A stretch of 64,000 nucleotides of DNA, taken from the NCBI RefSeq assembly GCF_042653765.1, contig NZ_JBHSEZ010000028.1:62001-126000 (forward strand), written 5' to 3'. This stretch comes from Castellaniella denitrificans (GTDB taxonomy: Bacteria; Pseudomonadota; Gammaproteobacteria; Burkholderiales; Burkholderiaceae_B). The translations under genes and the position numbers were made by a program. Positions 46,767 through 54,871 of the stretch are shown here, piece by piece (positions within the stretch are counted from its first letter, which is position 1; each line of letters starts with the position of its first letter). Below the pieces are notes generated by a model. It was not told where the DNA came from, searched no databases, and was given only the letters and a program-made list of their open reading frames with translations.

Positions 46767-46822
46767 ATTGTCAACAATTTGTGTTGACGATTCTGGTCCG
46801 ATACACAATAATTGTCAACAAT
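46767..46822. promoter_or_regulatory. Paired operators for the GntR regulator of urate genes
   Basis: Two identical palindromes ATTGTCAACAAT lie at 46767-46778 and 46811-46822, 44 bp apart, about four helical turns. FCD-type GntR regulators bind TTGTnnACAA-like sites, which these match exactly. Related partial copies occur at 46753 (ATTGTAGACGAAT) and 46783 (GTTGACGATT). The region is A+T-rich and separates uraH-puuD from gntR-puuE-alc, so the regulator probably controls both directions and itself. Confidence 0.75.
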
Positions 46823-46855
46823 TTTCGTCGTCAATCCATCCTGTCGTTTTCACCT

Positions 46856-47632
46856 ATGGCCATGCTCCAGCTGAAGCCCTCCCGCGCCGCCCAGGACCTG
46901 AAGGCGCCGCGCGCCTCGACCCTGCGCGACCCCAAGCCGGCCGGCGAGCCGTCGGACGTCGATCGCGTCTATGGGGAAATCTTCGACGCCGCCATGGACC
47001 GCCGGCTGCTGCCAGGGGCCAAGCTGACCGAATCCGCGCTGTGCGCGGCCTTCGACTGCTCGCGCGGCACGGTGCGGGCGGCGCTGGCGCGGCTGGCGCA
47101 CGACAAGATCGTGGCGATCGAGCCCAATCGCGGCGCCTACGTCTGGCAGGCCGAGCCCAAGGAAGTGCGCGACGTGTTCGCCATGCGCCGCGCGCTCGAA
47201 TGCATCGTGATCGACATGCTGACGGCGCTGGACGACGTGGCCGACCGGCTGGCGCCCCTGCACGGAATGGTCGAGCGCGAGCAGCGCGCCTTCGAGCAGG
47301 GCGACCGCATCAGCTGGCTGCGCCTGTCCAACGCCTTCCACGTCGAGCTCGCCCGCCTGCTGGACAACCAGGTGCTGACGGAAATGCTGGCCGGCCTGTG
47401 CGCCCGCACCACGCTGATCATCGCCCTGGGGGACGCGCCCGAGGACAGCACCTGCTCGTACCTGGAGCACAGGGACATCCTGGACCGCATCGCGCGGCGC
47501 GACGCCCCGGGCGCGCGCGCCGCCATGGACCATCACCTCAAGGACTGCGAACAGCGGATGGACGCGGCGCCCGGCTCCGGCGCCGATCCCTGGTCCACGC
47601 TCCAGCGTCAGACCCTGACCCCATCGACCTGA
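46856..47632 (+). CDS. GntR/FCD-family regulator of the urate-allantoin genes
   Basis: A 258-residue regulator. The N-terminal winged helix (DVDRVYGEIFDAAMDRRLLPGAKL then CDCSRGTVRAALARLAHDKIV-type segment, about 35-85) is followed by an all-helical FCD ligand domain, with EHRDILDRIARRDAPGARAAMDHHL near 204 providing the metal/ligand histidines. The ATG at 46856 is taken rather than upstream in-frame codons, which lie in the operator DNA. It is divergent from uraH-puuD and 24 bp upstream of puuE. A purine-breakdown intermediate such as allantoin or urate is the likely inducer. Confidence 0.85.
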   Translation: MAMLQLKPSRAAQDLKAPRASTLRDPKPAGEPSDVDRVYGEIFDAAMDRRLLPGAKLTESALCAAFDCSRGTVRAALARLAHDKIVAIEPNRGAYVWQAEPKEVRDVFAMRRALECIVIDMLTALDDVADRLAPLHGMVEREQRAFEQGDRISWLRLSNAFHVELARLLDNQVLTEMLAGLCARTTLIIALGDAPEDSTCSYLEHRDILDRIARRDAPGARAAMDHHLKDCEQRMDAAPGSGADPWSTLQRQTLTPST

Positions 47633-47656
47633 ACTCATTCAACAGGAGACCCTCCC

Positions 47657-48586
47657 ATGACAGACAAGCACTACCCCCGCGACCTGGCAGGCTATGGCCG
47701 CACCCCCCCGCACGCCAACTGGCCGGGCCAGGCGCGCGTGGCCGTGCAGTTCGTCGTCAACTACGAGGAGGGCGGCGAGAACTGCGTGCTGCACGGCGAT
47801 CCGGGGTCGGAGCAGTTCCTGTCCGAGATCATCGGCGCGGCGGCCTATCCCGCCCGCCACCTGTCGATGGAATCCATCTACGAATACGGTTCGCGCGCGG
47901 GCGTCTGGCGCATCCTGCGCGAATTCGAGCGCCGCGGCCTGCCTCTGACGGTCTTCGGCGTGGGCATGGCGCTGGAGCGCAATCCCGAGGTCGCGCGCGC
48001 CTTCGTCGAGCTGGGCCACGAGGTCGCCTGCCACGGCTACCGCTGGATCCACTATCAGGACGTGCCCGAGGACGTCGAGCGCGAGCACTTCCTGCGCTGT
48101 GTGGAAATCGTCACGAAGCTGCTCGGCCGCCACCCCGAAGGCTGGTACACCGGGCGCGACAGCCCCAACACCCTGCGCATCGTCGCCGAGGAAGGCCGGT
48201 TCCTGTACGACGCCGACTACTACGGCGACGACCTGCCGTTCTGGACCGAGGTGGACCTGGGCAACGGCAAGGTCCATCCGCAGCTCATCGTGCCCTACAC
48301 CCTGGACACGAACGACATGCGCTTCGCCTCGCCGCAGGGCTTCAACACCGCTGATCATTTCTTCACCTACCTGCGCGACGCCTTCGACGTGCTCTACGCC
48401 GAAGGCGAGGCCGCGCCGAAGATGATGTCGGTCGGCCTGCACTGCCGCCTGATCGGCCGTCCGGGCCGGTTCGCGGGCCTGCAGCGCTTCCTGGACCACA
48501 TCCAGAAGCACGACCGCGTCTGGATCGCCACCCGCGCCGACATCGCCCGCCACTGGGTGAAGGAACACCCCTACAAACCCGCCTGA
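47657..48586 (+). CDS. puuE: Cofactor-independent allantoinase PuuE
   Basis: A 309-residue polysaccharide-deacetylase-fold enzyme that hydrolyses allantoin to allantoate and needs no metal, unlike the AllB type. Typical features are the N-terminal RDLAGYGRTPPHANWPG, VQFVVNYEEGGE near 30, LSMESIYEYGSRAGVWRIL near 69, and CHGYRWIHYQD near 121. AGGAG lies 9 bases before the ATG. Many PuuE genes are fused or adjacent to uraD (OHCU decarboxylase); here the protein has no such extra domain and no uraD is nearby. alc follows 79 bp downstream. Confidence 0.92.
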   Translation: MTDKHYPRDLAGYGRTPPHANWPGQARVAVQFVVNYEEGGENCVLHGDPGSEQFLSEIIGAAAYPARHLSMESIYEYGSRAGVWRILREFERRGLPLTVFGVGMALERNPEVARAFVELGHEVACHGYRWIHYQDVPEDVEREHFLRCVEIVTKLLGRHPEGWYTGRDSPNTLRIVAEEGRFLYDADYYGDDLPFWTEVDLGNGKVHPQLIVPYTLDTNDMRFASPQGFNTADHFFTYLRDAFDVLYAEGEAAPKMMSVGLHCRLIGRPGRFAGLQRFLDHIQKHDRVWIATRADIARHWVKEHPYKPA

Positions 48587-48665
48587 TTCCGGCGGTTCCA
48601 TCCCATTCCCGGACCGGGCGCCGAAGAGCCCCGGCGGGTCTCACAGCCTCTTTGGAGCATATCCC

Positions 48666-49706
48666 ATGGCTTCTCCCAATCTGCCCGTCGGCACCGTCAT
48701 CGACGCCCCCGCGGTCGATCTGCCCGCCTTCGCCACCCGCCACCCGAACCTCGCCAGCGAAAGCCTGGGCGCCCGGGTGCTGTCCTGCTCGGACGAGTTC
48801 TTCGCCTGCGCGCAGCGCATGCTGCAGGATTCCGAGCCCGTCTTCATCGTCGGCAAGTTCGACGACCACGGCAAGTGGATGGACGGCTGGGAGACCCGCC
48901 GCCGCCGCAACGGCGGCAACGACCATGCCATCGTCAAGCTGGGCCTGCCGGGCACGATCAAGGGCCTGGACATCAACACCAGCCACTTCACCGGCAATTT
49001 CCCGCCCGCCGCGTCCGTCCAGGCCGCGTCCTGCGAAGGCGAGCCCGACGCCGGGACCGAGTGGGTCGAGCTCGTCGCGGCCAAGTCGCTGCAGGGCAAT
49101 TCCCACCATTTCGTCGAGATCGGCGACGGCCGCGTCTGGACCCACCTGCGCCTGAACATCTTCCCGGACGGCGGCGTGGCACGCCTGCGCGTCTACGGCC
49201 AGCCGGCCTGCGACTGGGACCGGCGCGACCCGGATGCCCTGGTCGAAGTGTCGGCCCTGGCCAGCGGCGGGCGCGTCGTCGCCTACAGCGACGCCCACTT
49301 CGGCATGCCCACCAGCGTGATCAAGGCGGGCCGCGGCGTCAACATGGGCGACGGCTGGGAAACCCGCCGCCGCCGCGAGCCGGGCAACGACTGGCTGATC
49401 CTGGAACTGGGCCACCCGGTCGAAGTGGAAAAGATCGAGATCGACACGGCGCACTTCAAGGGCAACTATCCCGACCGCGTCTCGGTGCAGGGCGCGCTGG
49501 TGGCCGAGTCGACCGACCAGTCCCTGGTGACCCAGGCCATGTTCTGGCCCGAATTGCTGGGCGAGCAGAAGACCGAGATGGACAAGCAGCACTTCTACGA
49601 AGGCGACGTCATCCGCAAGGTCGGTCCCGTGTCCCACGTGCGCGTGAACATGTTCCCCGATGGCGGCATCAGCCGCGTGCGCATCTGGGGCCGCCTGGTC
49701 CGCTGA
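48666..49706 (+). CDS. alc: Allantoicase
   Basis: Splits allantoate into ureidoglycolate and urea. The 346-residue protein shows the expected internal duplication: KFDDHGKWMDGWETRRRR near 65-82 in the first half and GRGVNMGDGWETRRRREPGND near 221-241 in the second, each followed by GLDINTSHFTGNFP or EIDTAHFKGNYP. These form the two jelly-roll modules. GGAG precedes the ATG by 8 bases. The stop is 2 bp before the M20 gene start. Confidence 0.95.
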   Translation: MASPNLPVGTVIDAPAVDLPAFATRHPNLASESLGARVLSCSDEFFACAQRMLQDSEPVFIVGKFDDHGKWMDGWETRRRRNGGNDHAIVKLGLPGTIKGLDINTSHFTGNFPPAASVQAASCEGEPDAGTEWVELVAAKSLQGNSHHFVEIGDGRVWTHLRLNIFPDGGVARLRVYGQPACDWDRRDPDALVEVSALASGGRVVAYSDAHFGMPTSVIKAGRGVNMGDGWETRRRREPGNDWLILELGHPVEVEKIEIDTAHFKGNYPDRVSVQGALVAESTDQSLVTQAMFWPELLGEQKTEMDKQHFYEGDVIRKVGPVSHVRVNMFPDGGISRVRIWGRLVR

Positions 49707-49708
49707 CG

Positions 49709-50950
49709 ATGGAAAAGACCCTCCACGCCGCCTTGCACGCCTGGGTGGACGCCCATTTCGACGAGCAGGTGGCGCTGCTGCGGCGCCTGGTGGCCGTGCC
49801 CACCGACACGCCGCCGGGCGACAACGCCCCGCACGCCGAGGTCGTGGCCGCCCTCCTCGAAGGCTGGGGCTGGGAAGTGGAGCGCCACCGCGTGCCCGAC
49901 GAGGAAACGCGGGCCTACGGCATGCGCAGCATCACCAACCTGATCGTGCGCCGCCGCTACGGCGCGGGCGGCCCCGTGCTGGCGCTCAACGCCCATGGCG
50001 ACGTGGTGCCGCCGGGCGAGGGCTGGACCCACGATCCCTACGGCGGCGAAGTCGTGGACGGGCGCCTCTACGGCCGCGCCTCGGCCGTGTCCAAGAGCGA
50101 CTTCACCACCTATCTGCACGCGGTGCGCGCGCTGGAGTCCAGCGGCGCGCCCCTGAAGGGCGCCGTGGAGCTGCATTTCACCTACGACGAGGAATTCGGC
50201 GGGCTCAAGGGGCCGGGCTGGCTGCTGGAGCGCGGCCTGACGAAGCCGGACTACGCGGTCTGCGCCAGTTTCAGCCATGCCGTGGTCACGGCGCACAACG
50301 GTTGCCTGCAGTTCGAGATCACCGTCCACGGCAAGGCCACGCACGGGTCCGCGCCGAAGACCGGGCACGACGCCCTGCGGGCGGCCAGCCGCGTTCTGGA
50401 CGAGATCTACCGCCAGGCCGACGCGCTCGACGGCATCGAGTCGCGGATCGAGGGCATCACGCATCCCACCATGATCGTGGGCCGCATCGACGGCGGCACC
50501 CACACCAACGTGGTGCCGGGCAAGGTGGTGCTGAAGCTGGACCGCCGCCTGATTCCCGAAGAGGATCCCGCCGAGGTCGAGGCCGGGGTGCGCGCCTTCA
50601 TCGCCGCCGCCGTGGCCGGCCTGCCGGGGATCACGGTCGAGGTGCGCCGCATCCTGCTGGCGCGGGCGCTGCGGCCGCTGCCCGGCCACGAGAAGCTCGT
50701 CGCCAGCCTGCGGCGGCATGCGCGCGCGGTGTTCGGCGAGGACATCCCGGCCGTGGGCACGCCGCTGTACGCCGACGCGCGCCTGTACGCGGAGCACGGT
50801 GTGCCGACCGTCATGTACGGGGCGGGACCGCGCACCGTCATGGAATCGCGCGCCAAGCAGGCCGACGAACACGTTATGCTGGAGGACTTGCGCGGCGCCA
50901 CCCGGGTCGTGGCCAGCCTGCTGGTCGATTTTTTGACGCCCGCCGCCTGA
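49709..50950 (+). CDS. M20-family hydrolase with altered metal-ligand pattern
   Basis: A 413-residue ArgE/DapE/CPG2-like protein placed two bases after alc. The first metal motif NAHGDVVPP near 94 and the catalytic YDEEFGG near 159 are present, and the lid-domain GKATHGSAP near 211 and final DEHVM near 391 are normal. By eye, the bridging Asp of the usual GRGxxDMKG motif is replaced by GRASAVSKSD, and the Glu of the usual GEPT motif is replaced by a Ser in CASFSHAVV. The reaction is unknown. Allantoicase makes ureidoglycolate and no ureidoglycolate lyase is here, so hydrolysis of ureidoglycolate is a guess from context. A start inside alc (open frame to 48875) was rejected. Confidence 0.65.
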   Translation: MEKTLHAALHAWVDAHFDEQVALLRRLVAVPTDTPPGDNAPHAEVVAALLEGWGWEVERHRVPDEETRAYGMRSITNLIVRRRYGAGGPVLALNAHGDVVPPGEGWTHDPYGGEVVDGRLYGRASAVSKSDFTTYLHAVRALESSGAPLKGAVELHFTYDEEFGGLKGPGWLLERGLTKPDYAVCASFSHAVVTAHNGCLQFEITVHGKATHGSAPKTGHDALRAASRVLDEIYRQADALDGIESRIEGITHPTMIVGRIDGGTHTNVVPGKVVLKLDRRLIPEEDPAEVEAGVRAFIAAAVAGLPGITVEVRRILLARALRPLPGHEKLVASLRRHARAVFGEDIPAVGTPLYADARLYAEHGVPTVMYGAGPRTVMESRAKQADEHVMLEDLRGATRVVASLLVDFLTPAA

Positions 50951-50978
50951 ACCCTGGAATTCCGGTAGGACAAGAGAC

Positions 50979-51209
50979 ATGAACGAAGCCGATATCGACC
51001 CCGCCGCCCTGGAAAAACGCCTGGTGGACCTGGAGGTCAAGGCGGCGTATGCCGACGACCTCCTGGACCAGTTGAACCGCACGGTGTTCCGCCAGCAACA
51101 GCAGATCGAATCCCTGGCGCGCGAATTGCTGGCCCTGCGCCAGCAGATCGCGGTCGGCGGCGCGCCCGGCCCGGGCGGCGGCGGTGACGAGCGGCCGCCG
51201 CATTACTGA
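50979..51209 (+). CDS. slyX: SlyX family protein
   Basis: A 76-residue, mostly alpha-helical protein of the SlyX family (72 in E. coli), with LEKRLVDLEVKAAYADDLLDQLN and VFRQQQQIESLARELLALRQQI forming a short coiled coil, and a C-terminal PPHY end, as is typical. Its function is unknown in any organism. It is 28 bp after the M20 gene with TAGGA as ribosome-binding site, so it is probably on the same transcript, though no link to purine breakdown is suggested. Confidence 0.85.
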   Translation: MNEADIDPAALEKRLVDLEVKAAYADDLLDQLNRTVFRQQQQIESLARELLALRQQIAVGGAPGPGGGGDERPPHY

Positions 51210-51222
51210 GCGCTCCGCATGG

Positions 51223-51262
51223 GGCGCCGGGACCGGCCGCTTCCGCCGCCGGTCCCGGCGCC
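51223..51262. terminator. GC hairpin between slyX and the GlsB-family gene
   Basis: Perfect 15-bp arms (51223-51237 and 51248-51262) with a 10-base loop, between two convergent genes. No T-run follows on either strand, so termination strength is uncertain. Confidence 0.5.
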
Positions 51263-51286
51263 GCACGCGGGCGGTGCGCGGAGACG

Positions 51287-51535
51287 TCAGGATCGCTTGG
51301 CGATGAACCCGTACACGCCCAGCACGATCAGGGCCCCGATGATGGAGCCGATCCAGCCCGCGCCTTGGCCTGCCTGGTAGAAGCCCAGCGCGGCGCCCAG
51401 GTAGCCGGCCACGATGGAGCCGACGATCCCCAGGACCGTGGTCAGGATCCAGCCCAGCTTCTGTTCGCCGGGCATGATCGCCCGCGCGATCAGGCCGACG
51501 ATGAACCCGACGACAATCATGCTGATGATACCCAT
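51287..51535 (-). CDS. GlsB/YeaQ/YmgE-family membrane stress protein
   Basis: An 82-residue protein with three hydrophobic helices rich in Gly (IVVGFIVGLIARAIMPG, TTVLGIVGSIVAGYLGAALGF, IGALIVLGVYGFIAKR). The GLIARAIMPG segment is the family signature (formerly transglycosylase-associated protein). Such small proteins are often induced by stationary phase, acid or osmotic stress; their molecular role is unknown. AGGAG precedes the ATG. Confidence 0.88.
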   Translation of the reverse strand: MGIISMIVVGFIVGLIARAIMPGEQKLGWILTTVLGIVGSIVAGYLGAALGFYQAGQGAGWIGSIIGALIVLGVYGFIAKRS

Positions 51536-51721
51536 CCGCTACTCCTTTTAAGGTTGAATGAAGTCGGTCCATCATAGGGCCAGGCGGGGGGTTCGTCCAG
51601 CGGAAGCGCGCCCGGCGCGCGCCGTGATCGGATCCGGTTCACAGCATCGGCCGATGCTGGTACCGTAGATGCTTTTGCCGCCGCACCGCCTGCCGGAGGC
51701 GGCTCACCAGGAGCATGCAGC

Positions 51722-52588
51722 ATGAATCAGACGTCCGAATACCAGCCGCCCAGGGTCTGGACCTGGGACCAGCCCAGCGGCGGCCGGTTCGCCAACATCA
51801 ACCGCCCCGTGTCGGGGCCGACGCACGAGCGCGAGCTGCCGGTCGGCAAGCATCCGCTGCAGCTCTACTCCCAGGCCACGCCCAACGGGGTCAAGGTCAC
51901 GATCCTGCTGGAAGAACTGCTGGCGCGGGGCCATTCGGGGGCGGAATACGACGCCTGGCTGATCCGCATCGGCGAGGGCGACCAGTTCGGCAGCGGCTTC
52001 GTCGGCGTCAATCCCAACTCCAAGATCCCGGCGCTGGTGGACCGCAGCGGCCCGTCGCCCATCCGGGTCTTCGAGTCCGGGGCGATCCTGACGCACCTGG
52101 CGGAAAAGTTCGGCGCCTTCCTGCCGACCGAACCCGCCGCCCGGGCCGAATGCCTGTCCTGGCTGTTCTGGCAGGTCGGCAGCGCGCCGTACGTGGGCGG
52201 CGGCTTCGGCCATTTTTACGCCTACGCCCCCGTCAAGATCGAATACGCCATCAACCGCTTCGCCATGGAGGCCAAGCGCCAGCTGGACGTGCTCGACCAG
52301 CGCCTGGCCGATCACGAATTCGTGGCGGGGGACGACTACACCATCGCCGACATGGCGATCTGGCCCTGGTACGGCGGGCTCGTCCTGAACCAGGTCTACG
52401 GGGCGGCGGAATTCCTGTCGGCCGGCGACTACCGCCACGTGCTGCGCTGGGCCCGGGCCATCGGCGAGCGCCCGGCGGTGCGGCGCGGGCGGATGGTGAA
52501 CCGCACGTCCGGCGATCCGTCCGAGCAGCTCTGGGAACGCCACGACGCGTCGGATTTCGACACCCGCACCCAGGACAAGATCGCCTGA
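51722..52588 (+). CDS. yghU: Glutathione-dependent disulfide-bond oxidoreductase, YghU type
   Basis: A 288-residue protein, the same length as E. coli YghU, a nu-class glutathione transferase-like enzyme with disulfide reductase activity that binds two glutathiones. The long N-terminal extension (PPRVWTWDQPSGGRFANINRP) is specific to the YghU/YfcG group. The thioredoxin-fold domain has LYSQATPNGVKVTILLEE near 48 and NPNSKIPAL near 99, then a helical domain with DDYTIADMAIWPWYGG near 204. AGGAG is 7 bases before the ATG. Confidence 0.92.
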   Translation: MNQTSEYQPPRVWTWDQPSGGRFANINRPVSGPTHERELPVGKHPLQLYSQATPNGVKVTILLEELLARGHSGAEYDAWLIRIGEGDQFGSGFVGVNPNSKIPALVDRSGPSPIRVFESGAILTHLAEKFGAFLPTEPAARAECLSWLFWQVGSAPYVGGGFGHFYAYAPVKIEYAINRFAMEAKRQLDVLDQRLADHEFVAGDDYTIADMAIWPWYGGLVLNQVYGAAEFLSAGDYRHVLRWARAIGERPAVRRGRMVNRTSGDPSEQLWERHDASDFDTRTQDKIA

Positions 52589-52611
52589 GCCGGGGCTGAA
52601 GACGCCGGGGC

Positions 52612-53832
52612 TCAGGACTCCTGGGCCCGGGACGCGGCCGCGCCCGTCCGGTCGCGCCGCCGGTCGATTCGGACCGACAGCCCCAGGACCGCCAGGCCGG
52701 CCAGCGCCAGACCGGTGCCGACCCAGCCGGGCGAGGTCCAGCCGTAGCCGCGCGCGATGGCCAGGCCGCCCAGCAGGGGTCCCAGGGCGTTGGCGAAGTT
52801 GAAGGCGGAATGGTTCAGCGCGGCGGCCAGGCCCTGCGCGTGCCGGGCCACGTCCATCAGCCGGGTCTGCAGGATCGTGCCCAGCGCGCCGCCGAAGCCG
52901 ATGAAGAACACATTGGCCGACAGCGCCCAGACGTTGCCGGCCGCCAGAGGGAACAGCGCGGTCATGGCCGCGCTCCAGAGCAGCAGCCCCGCCGCCGTCG
53001 GCATCGGGGCGCGGTCGGCCAGCCAGGGCACCAGGATGTTGCCCACGGTCAGGCCGACGCCGAAGACCGCCAGCACCAGGGGAACGACGGAAGGGGACAC
53101 GCCGGTCACTTCCAGCAGCACGTCGGCCAGGTAGGTGTAGACGGCGAACAGGCCGCCGAAGCCGATGGCGCCGACCGCCAGGGTCAGCCAGACCTGCAGG
53201 TGGCGCAGGGCGCCCAGTTCGCGCCAGGGGCTGGCGCCCGGCTCGGGCGGGCTGTAGGGCGCCAGCCAGGCGACCAGTCCCATGGTCAGCAGGCCGGACA
53301 GGCTCACCAGCCCGAAGCCCCAGCGCCAGTCCAGCGCGTGCCCCAGCCAGTTGGCGAAGGGCACGCCGAGGATGGTGGCTACCGTCAGTCCCAGGAACAT
53401 CCGGCCCACCGCCTGGTTGCGCCGGGAATGCGGCACCAGCGACACGGCCATCAGCGCGCCGATGCCGAAATAGGCGCCGTGGGGCAGGCCGCTCAGGAAG
53501 CGCAGCGCCAGCAGCCATTCGTAGCTGGGGGCGAAGGCGCACAGGCCGTTGAACAGGGCGAACAGGCCCATCAGCCACACCAGCAGGGTGCGCCGCGCCA
53601 TGCGCGCGGCCAGCACGGTCAGCAGCGGGGCGCCCACCACCACGCCCAGGGCGTAGGCGCTGATGACGCGGCCCGCCGTGGGCGCGTCGATCCCCAGGTC
53701 CCGCGCGAAGTAGGGCAGCAGGCTCATGGTGGCGAATTCCGTGGTGCCGATGGCGAACGCGCCGATCGCCAGGGCGAAGAGCACCGCGCCGGCGGACGTC
53801 CGTCGGGCGCCGGGAGAGGATGATTGAGGCAT
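52612..53832 (-). CDS. MFS transporter, DHA1 drug/arabinose-efflux type
   Basis: A 406-residue protein with twelve hydrophobic segments. The N-terminal ALAIGAFAIGTTEFATMSLLP near 20-40 is typical of the AraJ/YdhP/NepI subgroup of DHA1 exporters, and LAARMARRTLLV near 78 is the loop 2-3 motif. Sugars, nucleosides and drugs are exported by relatives; the substrate here is unknown. It converges on yghU with a 23-bp gap. The first 15 residues are polar and disordered. Confidence 0.85.
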   Translation of the reverse strand: MPQSSSPGARRTSAGAVLFALAIGAFAIGTTEFATMSLLPYFARDLGIDAPTAGRVISAYALGVVVGAPLLTVLAARMARRTLLVWLMGLFALFNGLCAFAPSYEWLLALRFLSGLPHGAYFGIGALMAVSLVPHSRRNQAVGRMFLGLTVATILGVPFANWLGHALDWRWGFGLVSLSGLLTMGLVAWLAPYSPPEPGASPWRELGALRHLQVWLTLAVGAIGFGGLFAVYTYLADVLLEVTGVSPSVVPLVLAVFGVGLTVGNILVPWLADRAPMPTAAGLLLWSAAMTALFPLAAGNVWALSANVFFIGFGGALGTILQTRLMDVARHAQGLAAALNHSAFNFANALGPLLGGLAIARGYGWTSPGWVGTGLALAGLAVLGLSVRIDRRRDRTGAAASRAQES

Positions 53833-53930
53833 GAAGGGTTTGGCGGCAGGAAAAACCCGCTATTGTACTCAGGGAAAACCCTGATCGTGGCGAGTTCCGA
53901 TCCGCCGCCGCCCGGGTCGCACGGGGCGGA

Positions 53931-54746
53931 TCAGAGGAGCATGCCGCCCGACGCCTCGACCCGCTGGCCGTTGATCCAGGCGCTGCCGGGCGCCAGCAGC
54001 GCCGCGACGGCGCCGCCGATGTCGTCCGCCTCGCCGACGCGGCCCAGGGCCGTACTGCCGGCGATGGCGGCGTGGACCTGCGGGTCGTCGCGCACTACGC
54101 CGCCGCCGAAATCGGTGGCGATGGCGCCCGGTGCCAGGACATTGACGCGGATGCCGCGCGGCCCCAGTTCCTTGGCGAGATAGCGCGTCAGCACCTCGAT
54201 GCCGCCCTTCATCATGGCGTAGGCCGCCTTGCCGGGGAACGAGAACCGGGTCAGGCCGCTGGAGACGTTGAGGATGCGGGCGCCGTCCGCTAGCAGCGGA
54301 ACCAGCGCCTGGGTCAGGAAGAACACGCCCTTCAGGTGCACGTTCATCATCCGGTCGAATTGCGCCTCGGTGGTCTCCAGGAAGGCGGCGTCCATGCCGG
54401 TGCCGGCATTGTTCACCAGCGCGTCCAGGCGGTCGCGGCCGAAGGTGTCGCGCAGCCGCGCCGGCAGCGAGGCGGCCAGGGCGGGAAAGTCCGCCGTCCG
54501 GGTGGTGTCGAGCGGCAGGGCGAGCGCCGCGCGGCCCAGCGCCCGGATTTCCGCGACGGCCTCCCGGGCCAGGTCCTCGCGGGACTGGTAGGTCAGGATG
54601 ATGTCCCATCCCGCCCGCGCCAGGTGCAGGGCGGAAGCGCGCCCCAGGCCCCGGCTGCCGCCGGTGATGAAGGCGACGGGATGCGCCGCGGGCGCGGCGG
54701 CGGTGGATGTGGTGGACGTGGTGGCGTGGGTGGCGGGCGTGGTCAT
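53931..54746 (-). CDS. Short-chain dehydrogenase/reductase
   Basis: A 271-residue classical SDR. After a Thr/Ala-rich N-terminal tail (about residues 1-22) come GGSRGLGRAS near 28, NNAGTGMDAA near 110, the catalytic Ser in NVSSGLTRF near 160 and Tyr-x3-Lys as YAMMK near 175-179, ending IDGQ-like WINGQRVEASGGMLL. ATG at 54746 has GGAG 7 bases upstream. It is divergent from a LysR-type regulator, which probably controls it. Substrate unknown; FabG-like 3-ketoacyl or sugar reductases share this pattern. Confidence 0.85.
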   Translation of the reverse strand: MTTPATHATTSTTSTAAAPAAHPVAFITGGSRGLGRASALHLARAGWDIILTYQSREDLAREAVAEIRALGRAALALPLDTTRTADFPALAASLPARLRDTFGRDRLDALVNNAGTGMDAAFLETTEAQFDRMMNVHLKGVFFLTQALVPLLADGARILNVSSGLTRFSFPGKAAYAMMKGGIEVLTRYLAKELGPRGIRVNVLAPGAIATDFGGGVVRDDPQVHAAIAGSTALGRVGEADDIGGAVAALLAPGSAWINGQRVEASGGMLL

Positions 54747-54847
54747 GGCGGATCTCCGGCAAAGGGTGGCGGGACGGTCCGGGCGGGGGTTCCCGGCGCC
54801 GCTTGCGCGGCCGCCGGCTTGCGGTCCGGATGAGCGCACTATATTGT

Positions 54848-54866
54848 TTGATCCGGCCTGGATAAA
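54848..54866. promoter_or_regulatory. Candidate LysR-type operator between SDR and LysR genes
   Basis: TTGATCC and GGATAAA form near-perfect 7-base inverted arms around GGCCT, just before the lysR-type start and in the A+T-rich part of the 125-bp divergent region. This is the usual place for the autoregulatory site of LysR proteins. Shape and position only. Confidence 0.35.
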
Positions 54867-54871
54867 TACCG

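Noticed and set aside
54670..54746. GT/GC-rich short repeats (GGTGG, GTGGCG) near the SDR start
   Set aside because: They encode the Thr/Ala-rich N-terminal tail of the SDR on the - strand; the units are irregular and do not look like a tandem repeat locus.
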